From Notolepis coatsorum (Eukaryota > Chordata > Actinopteri > Aulopiformes > Paralepididae), in the NCBI GenBank assembly GCA_963971535.1, contig OZ020594.1, positions 113,819,474 to 113,883,473 on the forward strand: 64,000 nt of DNA, written 5' to 3'. This document shows positions 22,270 to 34,324 of this stretch, one piece after another (the first letter of the stretch is position 1; each line of letters starts with the position of its first letter). The notes beneath the pieces were generated by a model that ran no database searches, was not told the DNA's origin, and was given only the letters and a program-made list of their open reading frames with translations. Position numbers and translations under genes: made by a program.

Positions 22270-24120
22270 CACTTTGATCGCCGGGGTTAAATTCATAATT
22301 TACCATCCCTCGCCAGCCCTATTTAACATGGAGAAGTTCCCCTTCTTTGCAGGGCTATAACTTTTTAAATTGTATTGCTAAATTGACATTACTATGGCCC
22401 ATTCAACGTCCTATATCTATTGTTCAGGGTGTAGCAACGTTATACTTTTTCATTCACATATTCATACTAAAATACGGTCTAAAGTATAAGTATGTTTTTA
22501 TCGTTTTCTGCAGCTTTCTCCAGAACTTGATTTATAGCCCTAAATGCATTATATTGATGATCAAATACAGTTTGGTAGGAATCTGTGCGAGATAAAAAAT
22601 TTCAACTGGACGTGCTTCTAGGAGTTACTACGTATGATCTGATGCAGGGTTCAAAATTAACGGGGGCTTGGGGCAAAATGCCCTCGAAAATTGACCAAAT
22701 GCCCTCAAATCAGTTAAGGGGGGCAATAAAAGCCCCCGACAGTTTACTAATTATATATATAATTATATATATGCTCTACAGTGCGAGCATTTCCCCCGTA
22801 TTTGCCCCTAATAATATGTGTGTGTGCGAACCGGAAAAATAATTTACTTGCAGAGTGAAGATTACAAAACAGCTCCGCTGTTAATAGTTAAGAAACTGGA
22901 CTGAAATTCAGTTTTTGGATGGAATGCAAGGAGGGAGGGAGGCGGGGCCCGCTGCGTGTTACAGGGTGCTTGAGAGGTGCGAACACAGACAGACAGAGAG
23001 CTCTGCTTTTCAGCAAGCATGCATAGTGCTGTGTAACATTAAGTTACACTGCTATCTTAACGTTAGCAAGCTAAGCATCTGCATAGCGCGACCTTTGTAA
23101 CGTTAAGTAACTTGTGTTCGGCGGGGAAAGACCGTTCCATTTGTAACACAACTCCAAAGAATAACATCCAAATGATCCCGATGCGCATTTCCTTCATTCC
23201 ACAGCGCTGAGCGCGCAACGTATTTCATTGATCGATCTGACAACAACACAACTTGCCCTCAGGGACAATCATATTTAATCTATTTAGATAGAGTATGTAT
23301 GTATTATTTGCAGATAATTGAAGGTACCTCAAAACATGAAACCAAGCCATGTCACACATCGTGTGTGTGTGTGTGTTACTTGAACAATTGTCACTCTGCT
23401 CCTAAATTTCTGTGTGCTCCTAAATTTGTATTTAGATTTTATTTATTAACATTTTATTTAGGAGCACATGTGCTCCTTGGGAAAAAGGTTAGCGTAGAGC
23501 CCTATATATGGAGACATTAACATTACGTTATCAAACATAGGGACGAAAACTGTAAAAAAAAGTCTCAACAATGTTTTATAATCTTTGTTACTTTTCATTA
23601 TAAAAATGTTGTGCCCCCGAAATACAAAAAAAAGCCTCCGAAAATCAATTAAGGGGGGCAAAAAAAGCCCTTGAAATCTTTTTTTAATTTCTAAAAATGT
23701 TGACCGGATGGGCGGGGGGTCATTTATAATTCCGTGGGCAACGTTATATCATTCATGTAGTGTGGGTGATATGATCATCAGAGCAGTTTATATGGAACAC
23801 GCTAAAAAAAAACGCTGAATCTTACCGTAGCTTCCTCATAGCGTTGGGCGATGAGCGTGGAGCAGAGATATTCCTATTATGGGATGTAGAAATCCGCATC
23901 ACTTCCTGTTTGGGCGAGCGGCCGATCGGCCACCAGATGGCGCTCTTGAACCGTTGGAGAATTGAGAGGGGCTCACCAGTACATATAATGTCTCCGGGGG
24001 AGAAATATGATTTCGATCACAGATTTTTGAAATATTGATATCAAAGACACTGTCCAGCATCTTCGGCAGAATAAGCATGGCGGGGAAATACGCTGACCAG
24101 CGTCTCCGGCGATTAAAGTG
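22270..24120. mobile_element. piggyBac-like MITE with an internal insertion
   Basis: TTAA flanks (22266-22269, 24121-24124). The tips CACTTTGATCGCC and GGCGATTAAAGTG are inverted repeats. It is collinear with 21100-22039 except for the insert at 22645-23694. It lies in direct orientation only 230 bp from the previous copy. Confidence 0.8.
22645..23694. mobile_element. hAT-like insertion with degraded right tip
   Basis: It starts CAGGGTTCAAAATTAACGGGG, like the CAGGG...AAATTAAC tips of fish hATs. GGGGGCAAAA(A/T)GCCC motifs recur near both ends. The right end fades at TTTAATTTCTAAAAATG, and no exact TSD is seen. No transposase. Confidence 0.55.
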
Positions 24121-24124
24121 TTAA

Positions 24125-24860
24125 GGGGATGGTGTAGTGTTTTGATTTAACTATCTTGATAAAAAGTGTGTGGGTCTATTCTTTTTCTCATTATACTATC
24201 CACTGAACTGTTTTATGTGTACAACCTCAATCTTTAGAATATACCCTGATCTGCACTGCACACCTTTTTAGAACTGTATGGTATTCCTTATTCTAGTCAT
24301 CTTATTTTATTCTAAGCTAAAATTATCGTATTGCACTCCAAACTTTTTAGAACTGTATATAGTCATCTTTATTTTAGTCATCTTATTTTGTCTATACTAA
24401 ATGTATTGTATTTTATTATTGGAAGCTGCTATGGTCGAGGAACCACAATAAATAGATTTTCACTCTGCTTGCTGTAAAGCACTGTGATCAATACATAGAA
24501 CTATACTACCTCTCTGTGATCAGTACATACTTTATGTTGCATGGTTTGGAGAGCTAGGAGGCTACCTTACACTCTAGCCTAAAGATAACATTTCCTTTTT
24601 CCATTTCAAACCTTTATTTCAACTTGTTAGGAAGTGGAGGTTCCCCTAATTTAAATTCGATTAGCTGTCATTATACAGCACAAGTACAATACAAGAAGAA
24701 AGTTTGGCAGATGTAGGCCATTGTCAGTACATTATGAACCATGACACGACGGTATCTTTTTCTCTTAACCTGCTGTAAGTTAGCCTTTAGTTTTTTTGGC
24801 AAATAATCCACTGTGCCCACCATGATGAATTTGTTTTGGGCATCTTTGTGTCATATCGTG
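24125..24860. other. Unassigned segment with an imperfect ~85-bp duplication
   Basis: TTTTTAGAACTGTAT, TAGTCATCTTATTTT and a TATTG(C/T)A motif occur twice in order (about 24265-24345 and 24345-24420). GGAAGCTGCTATGG and AATAAATAG follow. It could be the 3' UTR of an old LINE; no frame supports this. Confidence 0.3.
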
Positions 24861-25110
24861 GATATCAATCAATCTACATTTTATTACGGACTCAGGGTCC
24901 ATATAAAAGACTATACATAGAATAAATTACATATAAAAGCACCATTTTATAGTTTAAAAGATAAAAGAAAATGCAGAGTCTTACATAAAGACAACTGTCT
25001 CAGTGTTTCCTGGGATTGAAGGACAAAACCAAGATCATCTCATTTACCCGGCAAATACATTTCTACATACGATTTCTTAAGACAGCTTGGGATGGAAGTC
25101 CTGCAGTCAC
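24861..25110 (-). repeat. Probable LINE 3' tail, antisense
   Basis: The minus strand reads GGACCCTGAGTCCGTAATAAA followed by a TTGATTGATATC tail. This is the end of a non-LTR element. The body is not recognisable as coding. Confidence 0.4.
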
Positions 25111-25369
25111 AAACATCTTACTTGCACTTCACAATCTCGCCCTCTTAAGTAATATTATCATGACATCATTATAAGATACTTGTTTCTGTAAGCTTGCTTT
25201 TTTGTAGTTTGAGTGCAGTATAGAGTGGTGTACAATATTCTCCGAACAGATATATCTTCACTACATCTGTACACATAGTAAACTAACTAAGAGAACAGAG
25301 ACATCTTCACTACATCTGTACACATACTATACTAATTGTACTGAAGGAACATAGAATCAGTATTTTCAT

Positions 25370-25612
25370 CAACATAGATGTAGTATTTTCTCCAACATAG
25401 ATGTAGTATTTTCCCCAACATAGATATAGTATTTCCCCCAAAATACATATATTAATTTCCCCAACATAGATATAGTATTTTCCCCAACATATAGTATTTT
25501 CCTCAACATCGATTTAGTATTTTCCTCAACATCGATTTAGTATTTTCCTCAACATAGATTTTGTATTTTCCTCAACATCGATTTAGTATTTTCCTCAACA
25601 TAGATTTCCAAG
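25370..25612 (+). repeat. 23-bp minisatellite, about ten units
   Basis: Units resemble AGTATTTTCCTCAACATCGA plus TTT, with gradual drift from (C/T)CC to CTC variants. It directly abuts the LINE. Confidence 0.88.
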
Positions 25613-26747
25613 ATGTTAGAAGACAAAGTGTATTACAATGGCAGCATGTCTAACTGCAAAGGGCTAGATTGTGGCTTGACACAGGCCAGCTGTCTTGGAC
25701 CACTCCTGTATTCTATATTCACAAATGACTTACCATCTGCTTTGTGTAAAGCAAGTATACAAATGTACGCGGACAATTCCACACTGTATTATGCTGCAAA
25801 CACTAGTGAATGAATGAATGAATGAATGAATGAATGAACTAGTGGTGATCTACACAGTTTTATCTTCAGAGTTATATGCAGTAACTAATTGGATACAACT
25901 AAATAAGCTGGTATTAAACATCTCAAAGACCAAAATAATTATCATAGGAACCAGTCACAAACTTAGCCAATCCTACACTGAGTCTGCACTTGTCTGGTGA
26001 ACTCATACAACAGGTTGATAAGGTTAAATTACTGGGAGTCATAATAGATAGTCGACTGCCATGGGTAGAGCACATTGACACAGTGGCTAAGAAAATGGGT
26101 AATGGCATTTATATGGCAAGAAAATGCCATCCAGCACATTATTCTGGGACAGGTCGTTAAGTAATTTGTTTTAAGCCACCTGGACTACTGCTCACCTGTT
26201 TGGTCCTCTGAATGTCCTCCGCAATCATTTAACTAGAATGGCAGGAGAAGGTAAAATCATGTTACCTCGCCCAAAATTGAATGCCATACGAAAATCTGTA
26301 ATCTTTTATTGGAATAGCTGCCCAGAACACATACGTCAATTAAATAGCAAATCATCATTTAAACATATATTCCGAATGTATTACTTAGCTAGTGAGCAGT
26401 AGTCCAGTCGTTATTTATTTTTGTTTTTAATTATTTGTTCTTATTATTTTCTTAGCTGTGACAAGCTGAAGATGGTAATGCTGCCCTTTACAGGCAAGCA
26501 TTAGCTCTTCATCTTTCATGTGCAATATTGTTATATGTTAGGTTGTTGTTTTATTTATATACTGAATATGTGTGTATATATATGTATGTATATAGTGTGT
26601 GTATGTATGTATACATGTATATATGTGTGCGCTTATGTATATGTTTATTTGTATGTGTATATATTGATATGTGGGACTTCGGACCCCAGGAAGACTAGCT
26701 GGTGCCATTGGCATCAGCTAATGGGGATCCTTTTTAATAAACAAATA
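25613..26747 (+). mobile_element. CR1/L2/Rex-clade LINE, 5'-truncated
   Basis: The second half of a reverse transcriptase is readable: LGPLLYSIFTNDLPSAL (the QGSxLGPLLF-type motif), IQMYADNSTLYY (in the position of the FADD active-site motif, with N for the second D), then VKLLGVIIDSRLPWVEHI (thumb-type motif) and a C-terminal PKLNA(I/M)RKS...NSKSSFKH segment. Several stops and a TGAA microsatellite interrupt it, so it is dead. The 3' UTR ends GGACCCCAGGAAGA, AATGGGGATCC and AATAAACAAATACAAA, typical of these fish LINEs. Rex1 versus L2 could not be decided. Confidence 0.8.
25805..25840 (+). repeat. (TGAA)n microsatellite within the LINE
   Basis: About eight GAAT/TGAA units occur directly after the reverse-transcriptase active-site region. 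The flanks ACTAGTG and ACTAGTGG suggest expansion plus local duplication. Confidence 0.9.
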
Positions 26748-26755
26748 CAAATATG

Positions 26756-27601
26756 TAGGGGTGGGACGATACATCGATCCAGATCGATATATCGATCTAT
26801 TATCAATAATCAAATAGGATCGATGCCATGTAAAAAGATCGATTCATATTGCGATACTCTTATTTTGAAAATCCGGCGACGGCGACGTCATCGCCCCGCG
26901 ATGTGTTGTGAAACTCAAACTCTGTTTAACATCAGTAGCGTCTAGAGCGTCAATAGAGCAAGACTAGTGTGCCTATTCTGTGACCCAAAACATGTCCCTG
27001 CTGTTTTATTCCACAACGGGTCCAATGCATCTAACCTGCTTTGCAATCCTCGTCACTCCATTATGCCCACGTCGCGTTAAAGATCGAAGATAACGTTACT
27101 TTAGCGTGAGCTAACAAGCTAACTCAGAGCCATAGGCAGAGAGAAGTGTGGACTGGGAGGGTGCATTCTCGGGGATAGCCCCACTAACAGGATCTGGCCA
27201 GTACTGCACCTTGGGACTCCCAATATGCTTTTCCAGCCAAAATACAGCTCTGTGACAGTGAATAGGATATTAATATCGAGAAAAAAAAGAAATTAACCAA
27301 AAACAGTGAACAGGAGGTCTATTTGTATTAAAAACAATAGATTGTTTTTCATTTAAATGTCTGGAAGAGCTCAAAAATAAAAATGTCATGATATTTCCAT
27401 TGCCTTTTTTTTTGTTGATTTAAATGTTACTGATTGTATTAAATGGGCACATAATATCGTCTCATATCGATCGCAGGCACCTGAATCGAATCGTATTGTA
27501 TCGTATCGTGGCAGACTGTGTGATATCGGATAATATCGTATCGTTGTCCAAAGAATCGATATCGTATCGTATCGTGATTAAACTGGTGATTCCCACCCCT
27601 A
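26756..27601. mobile_element. hAT MITE, TAGGGGTGGGACGATA family, copy 2
   Basis: Same termini as 9797-10731. The exact TSD CAAATATG is at 26748-26755 and 27602-27609. It is inserted at the very 3' end of the LINE. Confidence 0.93.
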
Positions 27602-27609
27602 CAAATATG

Positions 27610-28062
27610 ATGGTTCTCTGTTTCACGCTGAAACTCACTGCAGCTTCCTCGTAGCGTTGGGCGATGAGCGTGGAGCAAAAATATTCCTATTATGGGATGT
27701 TGAAATATGAGATCCATCTCCAGGTTGTATAATAGTATATACGTCCAAATCATGTTGTTTATCGAGTTATTGGTAACTGATCACTATCCATTGTGTCGCG
27801 CTCGAGTCCCGGGACCTATAGCGAGTGATCGGACCGAATTTGGATGAGCACCAGTTTCCGGTTTGGGCGATCCGCAGATCGGCGCTCTTGAACCGTTGGA
27901 GAGTTGAGAGGGGATCAACAGTAGATCTCAAGTCTCCGGTGGAGAAATATGATTGCGATCACAGATTTTTGAAATATTGATCTCAATGACGTGTTACGGC
28001 GTCATTGGCAGAATGAGCATGGCGAGCAATGACGAGTTTAGGTGTCCTTGGCGGAGAAAGTG
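27610..28062. mobile_element. piggyBac-like element, right part
   Basis: From ACGCTGAAACTCAC to GGCGGAGAAAGTG it matches the right half of the 21100 and 22270 elements, and ends at TTAA (28063-28066). The left half is missing, replaced by the LINE/hAT junction. Confidence 0.7.
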
Positions 28063-28828
28063 TTAACTAGGCTTGCCATGTCTTGTTCCTGGCTGAGTTG
28101 GTCTTGGCTGGGTGTCTGTCTGTAGCCTACTGTCTCTTGGTGCGAGAGAGGTGTGGAGAGAGAGACACTCTAACCAAACACACTCAAGTTTAGTTTGCGC
28201 AGCAGACTTTGATAGTGGGATGTACAATGTACCCCTGTTGTGTACCCTTTTTAACAAATCTCAGACCAAAACTCTGCTCAGACTAGTGTGAGTAAAAACC
28301 CTGCTCAGAGAGATTGGTGTTGGATTATTCCTGATTCTTGGACGATTAGTCAGTTAGCTAAGATACATCCAAATAAATCAATAAACATTTTTGATTGTGG
28401 TTGAGGCATCATCTAGTCATAATATCTGTTCTAGTGAGTGTAAACACTTCTACTTTTAACAATACATGTCAGGGTTCTGAAGTGGTGTTTTGACTTGTGT
28501 CAGAGAATTAGAAAATCAGAGAGAATTAGAAAATCAGTGGTTTTATCTTTAACACTTTCAGTGCCCAGCAGGGGTCGCACATTTAGTGCTTGAATGCCCA
28601 CCATCCACTTCAATGTTAGCATTAATATCGCCTAATCTATGTTTTAAATGATGGCTATGTGTCTAATCTGCCCGTTGCTTATCAATGACTCATTTTCCAG
28701 TCAACATTGTCAAAGCGGATTGTTTTTTTATCGGTTCATTTCCGTTTTATAGCATTTTGAAAAGCCCCCGTTTTCAAGGGGGAAAAAAAGAATCCGTGAT
28801 AAACGCCCTGTACTGTAATATTCTAGAA

Positions 28829-29873
28829 CAGTGGTTCTCAAACTGTGGTACGCGTACCACTAGTGGTACTTGGTGGTACTGCTGGTGGTACTTGAAAACA
28901 TTTCCAAAAAAGCTAAAAAGATTTTTTTTATTTATTTTTTTTGCAGTCAGGCCACTGAACTTAGAAGCGGGCCAGGCCAGTGTTTCTGGTTGCGGCAGCG
29001 CGATAGTTAGATAATCTAAGTGGGGAACAACCAGGAGATCACTGTGACGGAGAGTAATGCAGTCTAAACAGTCATAAATCTTTAATTCAACTTCAGCCCT
29101 GATCATAACCATTTATTTTTATATTTCTTGTAATGATAAAAAAGATAAAAAATTAAAAATGAAATACTCCCACTTTTCTGAAAAGAGTTGGTGTTAAATC
29201 TGACATTACAAAAAATCCATCAAAATATTTGTTGCTGCTAATCATTGACAACATGCCTAGCCTGTAATAATCCCCCCCAGAAAAATTTACTTTGCATTTG
29301 ATATATTGTAAATATTTAACTTTTTGTGTGTTTCTTTTAACAATAATTTGTGATGCCATCACACAAACACTGGCATTTAAAGGGTAAACATTCAAAAATT
29401 CCTGCACCAGAATGCAGGAAATTAAGTTTTTGTAACCAAATAAGTGTGTGTGTGTGTGTGTGTGTATGTGTGTGTGTGAGAGAGAATGACAGACAATTGC
29501 TTGCTGTGTGAGAGAGTGAGAGAGAGAGAGAGTGAGAGAGAGAGAGATGGAGAGAATTAAGTACATTTGCTGAAATACAGTTGTTCTTAATTTTCTCACT
29601 TGCTATGTGAGTGTTAGTTATTATGTTCTCAATGCCCCTTGCATTGTATGAGTTGTGTGGAAGCGTTTGCTAGTTCTAGTGCAATCCCTTTGTACATTGT
29701 GGCTGTGTCTGACAAAAGTTAACAATAAATAATGGTATTAGGAATACATTTGCCTCCTGCGTGAACTGTGCATAGCTGAATAGACTGTATTTTAACGCCG
29801 GTCATATGGTGGTACTTGGAGAGCCAGCTACGTTCTCAGGTGGTACTTGGTGTAAAAAGTTTGAGAACCACTG
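28829..29873. mobile_element. hAT element, CAGTGGTTCTCAAACTG family
   Basis: The termini CAGTGGTTCTCAAACTG and AGTTTGAGAACCACTG are inverted repeats. The exact palindromic TSD TTCTAGAA is at 28821-28828 and 29874-29881. The interior is rich in GGTGGTACTTGG motifs, and has TG and GA microsatellites. It is non-autonomous and belongs to a very common fish type. Confidence 0.93.
29441..29549 (+). repeat. (TG)n and (GA)n microsatellites
   Basis: A TG run (29441-29478) is followed by GAGAGA-rich sequence to 29549, inside the hAT. Confidence 0.88.
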
Positions 29874-30495
29874 TTCTAGAACGTTGTCATTTTTCGGCCT
29901 ATTTATGAATCGTTTTCAAATAAATGGTAGATTATCGATAGTATATGTGTACGTATGCACGCTGGTGCCGCGAGCTGAAAATCGATTCTCTTAGTTCCTG
30001 ATCGCTCGCACAGTCAAACAGCCATATCACATATAGGGAAAAGCTTATATCTCTGTGAAAACGGGTCTGATTATCCTAAGACTGGTAAAATAGAGTCCTT
30101 ACACGCTGTGCTGAGGGTCCACAATGAATCTGATCAACTCCGGTTACATGCGTGAGAAGTAAAATGTGGATTCCGGAGTTTTTTTTTTCTCATCCATTTT
30201 CATTGAGTCCATTCCAAAAGGGTGCATTACCATCTGGGAGACGATAGGGGCCGCTTTTTTCACATCTGAGCGCCTGATGAGGCTGGTTTACCAACGGTAG
30301 ACTCGGTTGATGAAATATGAATTCAGATCGCTAATAAAAAAAAAATCGCGAGAATTCTCGTGATGGGCATTCAGGGGGCGGGCTGATAACCCGAGATATC
30401 TCGTGATGGGCATTCAAAGTGTTAAAGCCTAACGGTCAAATCTGGGTCGGATAAGAGTGTTACTTTATCTCTTTGTCTCTTTCTTATGTGTGTGT

Positions 30496-31034
30496 TAAAT
30501 GGTAAATGGTGCATTTATATAGCGCTTTTGTCCAAAGTGCTTTACGATTTTGTTCCTCACATTCAAGGTGCCAACCTGCTCATTGGGAGCAATTAGGGGT
30601 TACGTTTTCTTGCTCAAGAACACTTCGACATGCTGCCCGGGAGGAGTGGGAATCGAACCGGGAACCTTCCGCTCTACCTCCTGTTATGAGTTGAGTTGGA
30701 ATTCAGCATCAATACATGCATGTAATTTACGGTCAAGACCTGAAACTATGAATGAATTATCATTGTATTTATATAGTGCTTTTCTAGACACTCCTAGCAC
30801 TTTACAGTGTAGGATATAAATGGCCTCCTTCACCACTGCATAGCACCCAACCTTAGGCTACAGGCTCAATGGCTGCGAGACACTGGCACCAGGCACACAT
30901 CATACTACACAATGGCTGAAAGGCTCAGGAAATGGGGATTGATACCAGCCAATTAAGGGGAAGTGATGATGGGGTGGCCTTGATGTCAGACCTGGTGGCA
31001 CCAGGTGGGTTTGCAGGACTGGAGTTTTGAGAGA
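30496..31034. repeat. Fish 'ATTTATATAGCGCTTTT' repeats, two relatives
   Basis: Two stretches start TGCATTTATATAGCGCTTTT (30510) and TGTATTTATATAGTGCTTTT (30764). Each continues with an AAAGTGCTTTAC or AGCACTTTACAG motif. The first ends in GGGAATCGAACC(G)GGAACC, a tRNA-like B-box remnant seen in these common fish repeats. A third head is at 31355 (ATTTGTATAGCACCTTTC). Confidence 0.55.
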
Positions 31035-31341
31035 AACTTTGTGGTCTTGGTTGACCAGGTGGACAAGTCAGTTTGACACTGGTCTTGGTTGATCAGGTGG
31101 AGTTTTAGAGAGTCTGTTTGACACTGTGGTCTTGGTTGATCAGGTGGAGAGCATTAGAGAGTGTTTGACACTGTGGTCTTGGTTGATCAGGTGGAGAGCA
31201 TTAGAGAGTGTTTGACACTGTGGTCTTGGTTGATCAGGTGGAGAGCATTAGAGAGTGTTTGACACTGTGGTCTTGGTTGACCAGGTGGAGAGAGTTGGTA
31301 TGTTTGACACTGTGGTCTTGTTTGACCAGGTGGAGAGCATT
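31035..31341 (+). repeat. 47-bp minisatellite, about seven units
   Basis: The unit holds GTGGTCTTGGTTGATCAGG, TGGAGAGCATTAGAGAG and TGTTTGACACT. Units vary by single bases and short deletions. A short open frame here follows from the repeat, not from a gene. Confidence 0.9.
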
Positions 31342-31516
31342 AATAATAATAATACACTTAATTTGTATAGCACCTTTCATACAAGAATTGTCGCTCAAAG
31401 TGCTTCACAACAGAAAAAAGACAGGCACAAAATGAGCACATAAAGTGCAGACATAAAAATCTGTTTTTCACATTAGGATCTAACATCCCAATAGGCCACC
31501 GTGTTTATTGTTTACG

Positions 31517-31951
31517 TAAAGGGGAACTATTTGACTATTTCTTTCACTATTTGGGCACTTTTACACAATTCCTGTGAGTCTATGGAACACCTCTGTAAGG
31601 TTTTTTTTCCAAAAAATGCATTGTTTTTTATTTCTAATCAAGTACTCAAAAACAGCATTTTTCTACTTCAAGATCTTAAGCTGTTTTGAGGCTGGGATCC
31701 AACCACTGTGTGGCCTGGTGCCAACTGCCACATCAACTGCCACATTATTATGCAGCTGAGAAATCTCTGTCATCACAGATATGCACATTTTCAGATGACT
31801 CAGTTCAGTGAGGGTGAATATTGTGAGAGGAGAATCGGAAGAATGCGCCAATATGAGAATTAGAGACATAGATCCTATTAATATAAGTCCACATAGCTAG
31901 GAAACAATGCTAAACACTGAAAAAGGCCATTTATAAGATAGTTCCCCTTTA
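31517..31951. mobile_element. MITE with AAGGGGAACTAT termini
   Basis: TAAAGGGGAACTAT (31517-31530) and ATAGTTCCCCTTTA (31938-31951) are perfect inverted repeats, consistent with a TA-type or TWA-type target. An inverted, shorter relative lies at 39440-39632. It has no coding capacity. The superfamily (Tc1/mariner or Harbinger) is undecided. Confidence 0.75.
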
Positions 31952-32027
31952 ATAATTTGGTTTGTATCTCTTCTGTCTCGCACGTCGCCCACGTTCTCGA
32001 TACTGTTATGTATGACAAGTTCCTTAG

Positions 32028-32107
32028 ACATGATGTACCCTCTCATGGTCCCTGTATGTACCCTCTCATGGTCCCTGTATGTACCCTCTCATGGTCACTG
32101 TATGTAC
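32028..32107 (+). repeat. 23-bp minisatellite, left part (about three units)
   Basis: Units of ATGTACCCTCTCATGGTCCC plus TGT. The array is interrupted by the hAT at 32108 and resumes at 33836. Confidence 0.92.
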
Positions 32108-33835
32108 CAGCGTTTCCGTTAGCCGGTAATTACCGGTATTTGACCGGCAAAATCTGTTGAAGTCTGACATATTTAATCTCTCCGGTCTTAATGTCCGGTG
32201 AAAATAATTCCCTGAGTCTAAGCACAATTTGATTATTTGAATTGTATTAAAATAGGCTAAAATTAAATAGCCTATGCGATGAACGAAACGATCATTACAT
32301 TTGTTTCCTCGTTGCTTCTAATAATGACAACGACGTTGTCAGCGAGAGCTTAGTGCTGGGTGTGCGAACTTTTGTGAAGCTGCAGAGCCGGAGCAGCAGC
32401 AGCACAATGCAGTATTCCAGCAGTACTCCAATTCAGCCATTTTCAATTCAATGTTGGGTGGGGGGCGCTGCTGTGCGGTCCCCAGAAAAGAGCCAATAAC
32501 AGCTGAATCAGCTGCTCTGCAGCGCCATACTCTTTGCAAATAAGTCGTTGCGAGGTGGAGAGAGTCGTCACGGAAACCCACGATAATGTTGCCGTCTCTC
32601 TCTGCCAAATTTCTCAGTTCTTCGCTTGATATAATTAATACAAATGTCCAATATAACGGAATTCGTTAGCTCATAAAAATGTGATTATAACAGACTGTTG
32701 TTTATTAATGTCGGGCGACTGCCCACAGACACCTATTTGATTTAAAGTCGGCAGCAGCACGAGTCTCTGGACTTATTTTATTTGGAATATAATGACTTTA
32801 TACGCAAAAGTAGCCTAGTTTTAAGTAAAAATATTATAAATCTACATGCCTTGATGATGTCATTCTTTTGTTTTGTTGTCATTCTTTTGCCTATCAATTG
32901 TTTTTAAGCTCAATACACTCTGACCGGAATGTCTCTCATTTGGACACTGAGGCCGGTGTAAGATTCTGATCAAACTGGCCAGTATCACGTCTTCGTCTGT
33001 TTGGCCCTCCATCCAATTCCTCTGCGTTGTGTACTTTTAATGGTCCTGACGTCTCCGATACTGGTAGATAAGATCCTTATCTCCCCCGTTAGTGCAATCC
33101 ATAAACCATAATAATTCGACACTCCGACACCGTGAAATACCTTACCAGGAAAAGCGTGGTTTTATTTCTCTAAACAGAAACCTCAGCTCAGATGTTAACA
33201 GATTGTATTGTCCTTGAAGAGTCTATTTCTAATGATCTTTCGGTGTGTTCATCTATCGTCCTTTTGTTATTCAGTCCAATAGTGGTCAGGCCTGGTCGTT
33301 AGCCTGAAACCCTCCTCGTGTTAGCCGAAGCTACTGTAATGATGATGTGGCATTCTCCCTTCCCCCCCCCCCTAGATGGTGGAGGAGGAAGAGTCTCTCC
33401 TGGTTCCTTCCCTCCCAGTCTCAGTCAGATTCTAGTCTGCTCTACCCGGAAACACCGTTCGACTTATAGGTCTTCGTCGTAGCAACGACGGCCCCCCGCC
33501 CCTCTCCTGGTTGTCATGCGACGTGCTGTCATGACGACTGCTAACCTTTCACACCATTAAACGTTTCATCCACTGTTGCATTAAAGAGGTCACCCCTCTC
33601 CTCCTGCTCTGGGCCTACACTCTAATCTCAGATGTTCTTCTAAGGAATTCATAACAAAACCCTCGCTGACGCGGCCTGTGCCTGTGAAATCACTGGTTCC
33701 ACCACCGTCACCTCTTCCATGCACATTTCAATCACCGTTTTAGCTGTGGTCATCTCTCCCCAATCTATACATCACATACATTGAAAAAGCACCGTTTTCT
33801 CTCACCGGCAACAATTTTTTCTAACTGAAACCCTG
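32108..33835. mobile_element. hAT element inserted in the 23-bp minisatellite
   Basis: The tips CAGCGTTTCCGTTAG and CTAACTGAAACCCTG are imperfect inverted repeats. GTATGTAC flanks both ends (32100-32107, 33836-33843); since the array unit contains this string only once, it is a real 8-bp TSD. CCGGTAATTACCGG near the left end is palindromic. About 33000-33780 holds pyrimidine-rich DNA of unknown origin, possibly a second insertion. No transposase. Confidence 0.82.
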
Positions 33836-34310
33836 GTATGTACCCTCTCATGGTCCCTGTATGTACCCTCTCACGGTCCCTGTATGTACCCTCTCATGGT
33901 CCCTGTATGTACCCTCTCATGGTCCCTGTATGTACCCTCTCATGGTCCCTGTATGTACCCTCTCATGGTCCCTGTATGTACCCTCTCATGGTCCCTGTAT
34001 GTACCCTCTCATGGTCACTGTATGTACCCTCTCATGGTCCCTGTATGTACCCTCTCATGGTCCCTGTGGACCCTCTCATGGTCCCTGTATGTACCCTCTC
34101 ATGGTCCCTGTATGTACCCTCTCATGGTCCCTGTATGTACTCTCTCATGGTCCCTGTATGTACCCTCTCATGGTCCCTGTATGGACCCTCTCATGGTCCC
34201 TGTATGTACCCTCTCATGGTCCCTGTATGTACCCTCTCATGGTCCCTGTATGGACCCTCTCATGGTCCCTGTATGTACCCTCTCATGGTCCCTGTATGTA
34301 CCCTCTCTCA
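33836..34310 (+). repeat. 23-bp minisatellite, main part (about 20 units)
   Basis: Same unit as 32028-32107, with variants (CACGG, GTCACTG, GTGGACC, GTACTCT). Because 23 is not a multiple of 3 and no frame of the unit contains a stop, all three plus-strand frames stay open for about 150 codons with a 23-residue period (MYPLMVPVCTLSWSLYVPS...). This is a property of the repeat; there is no other sign of coding. Confidence 0.93.
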
Positions 34311-34324
34311 TAGTATCCCTCTTC

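Larger units (their letters stand above)
28553..30421. mobile_element. piggyBac-like element (second family) holding a hAT
   Basis: TTAA flanks (28549-28552 and 30422-30425). The tips CACTTTCAGTGCCCAGCA and TGATGGGCATTCAAAGTG are imperfect inverted repeats. A direct repeat CTCGTGATGGGCATTCA occurs twice near the right end (about 30357 and 30400). The interior shows no transposase. Confidence 0.72.

Noticed and set aside
29153-29599. 148-codon minus-strand frame
   Set aside because: It reads through TG and GA microsatellites inside a hAT MITE.
33000-33780. Degraded LTR of a retrovirus-like element inside the hAT
   Set aside because: It is pyrimidine-rich with an AATAAA complement, but no TG...CA ends, TSD or coding neighbour could be found.
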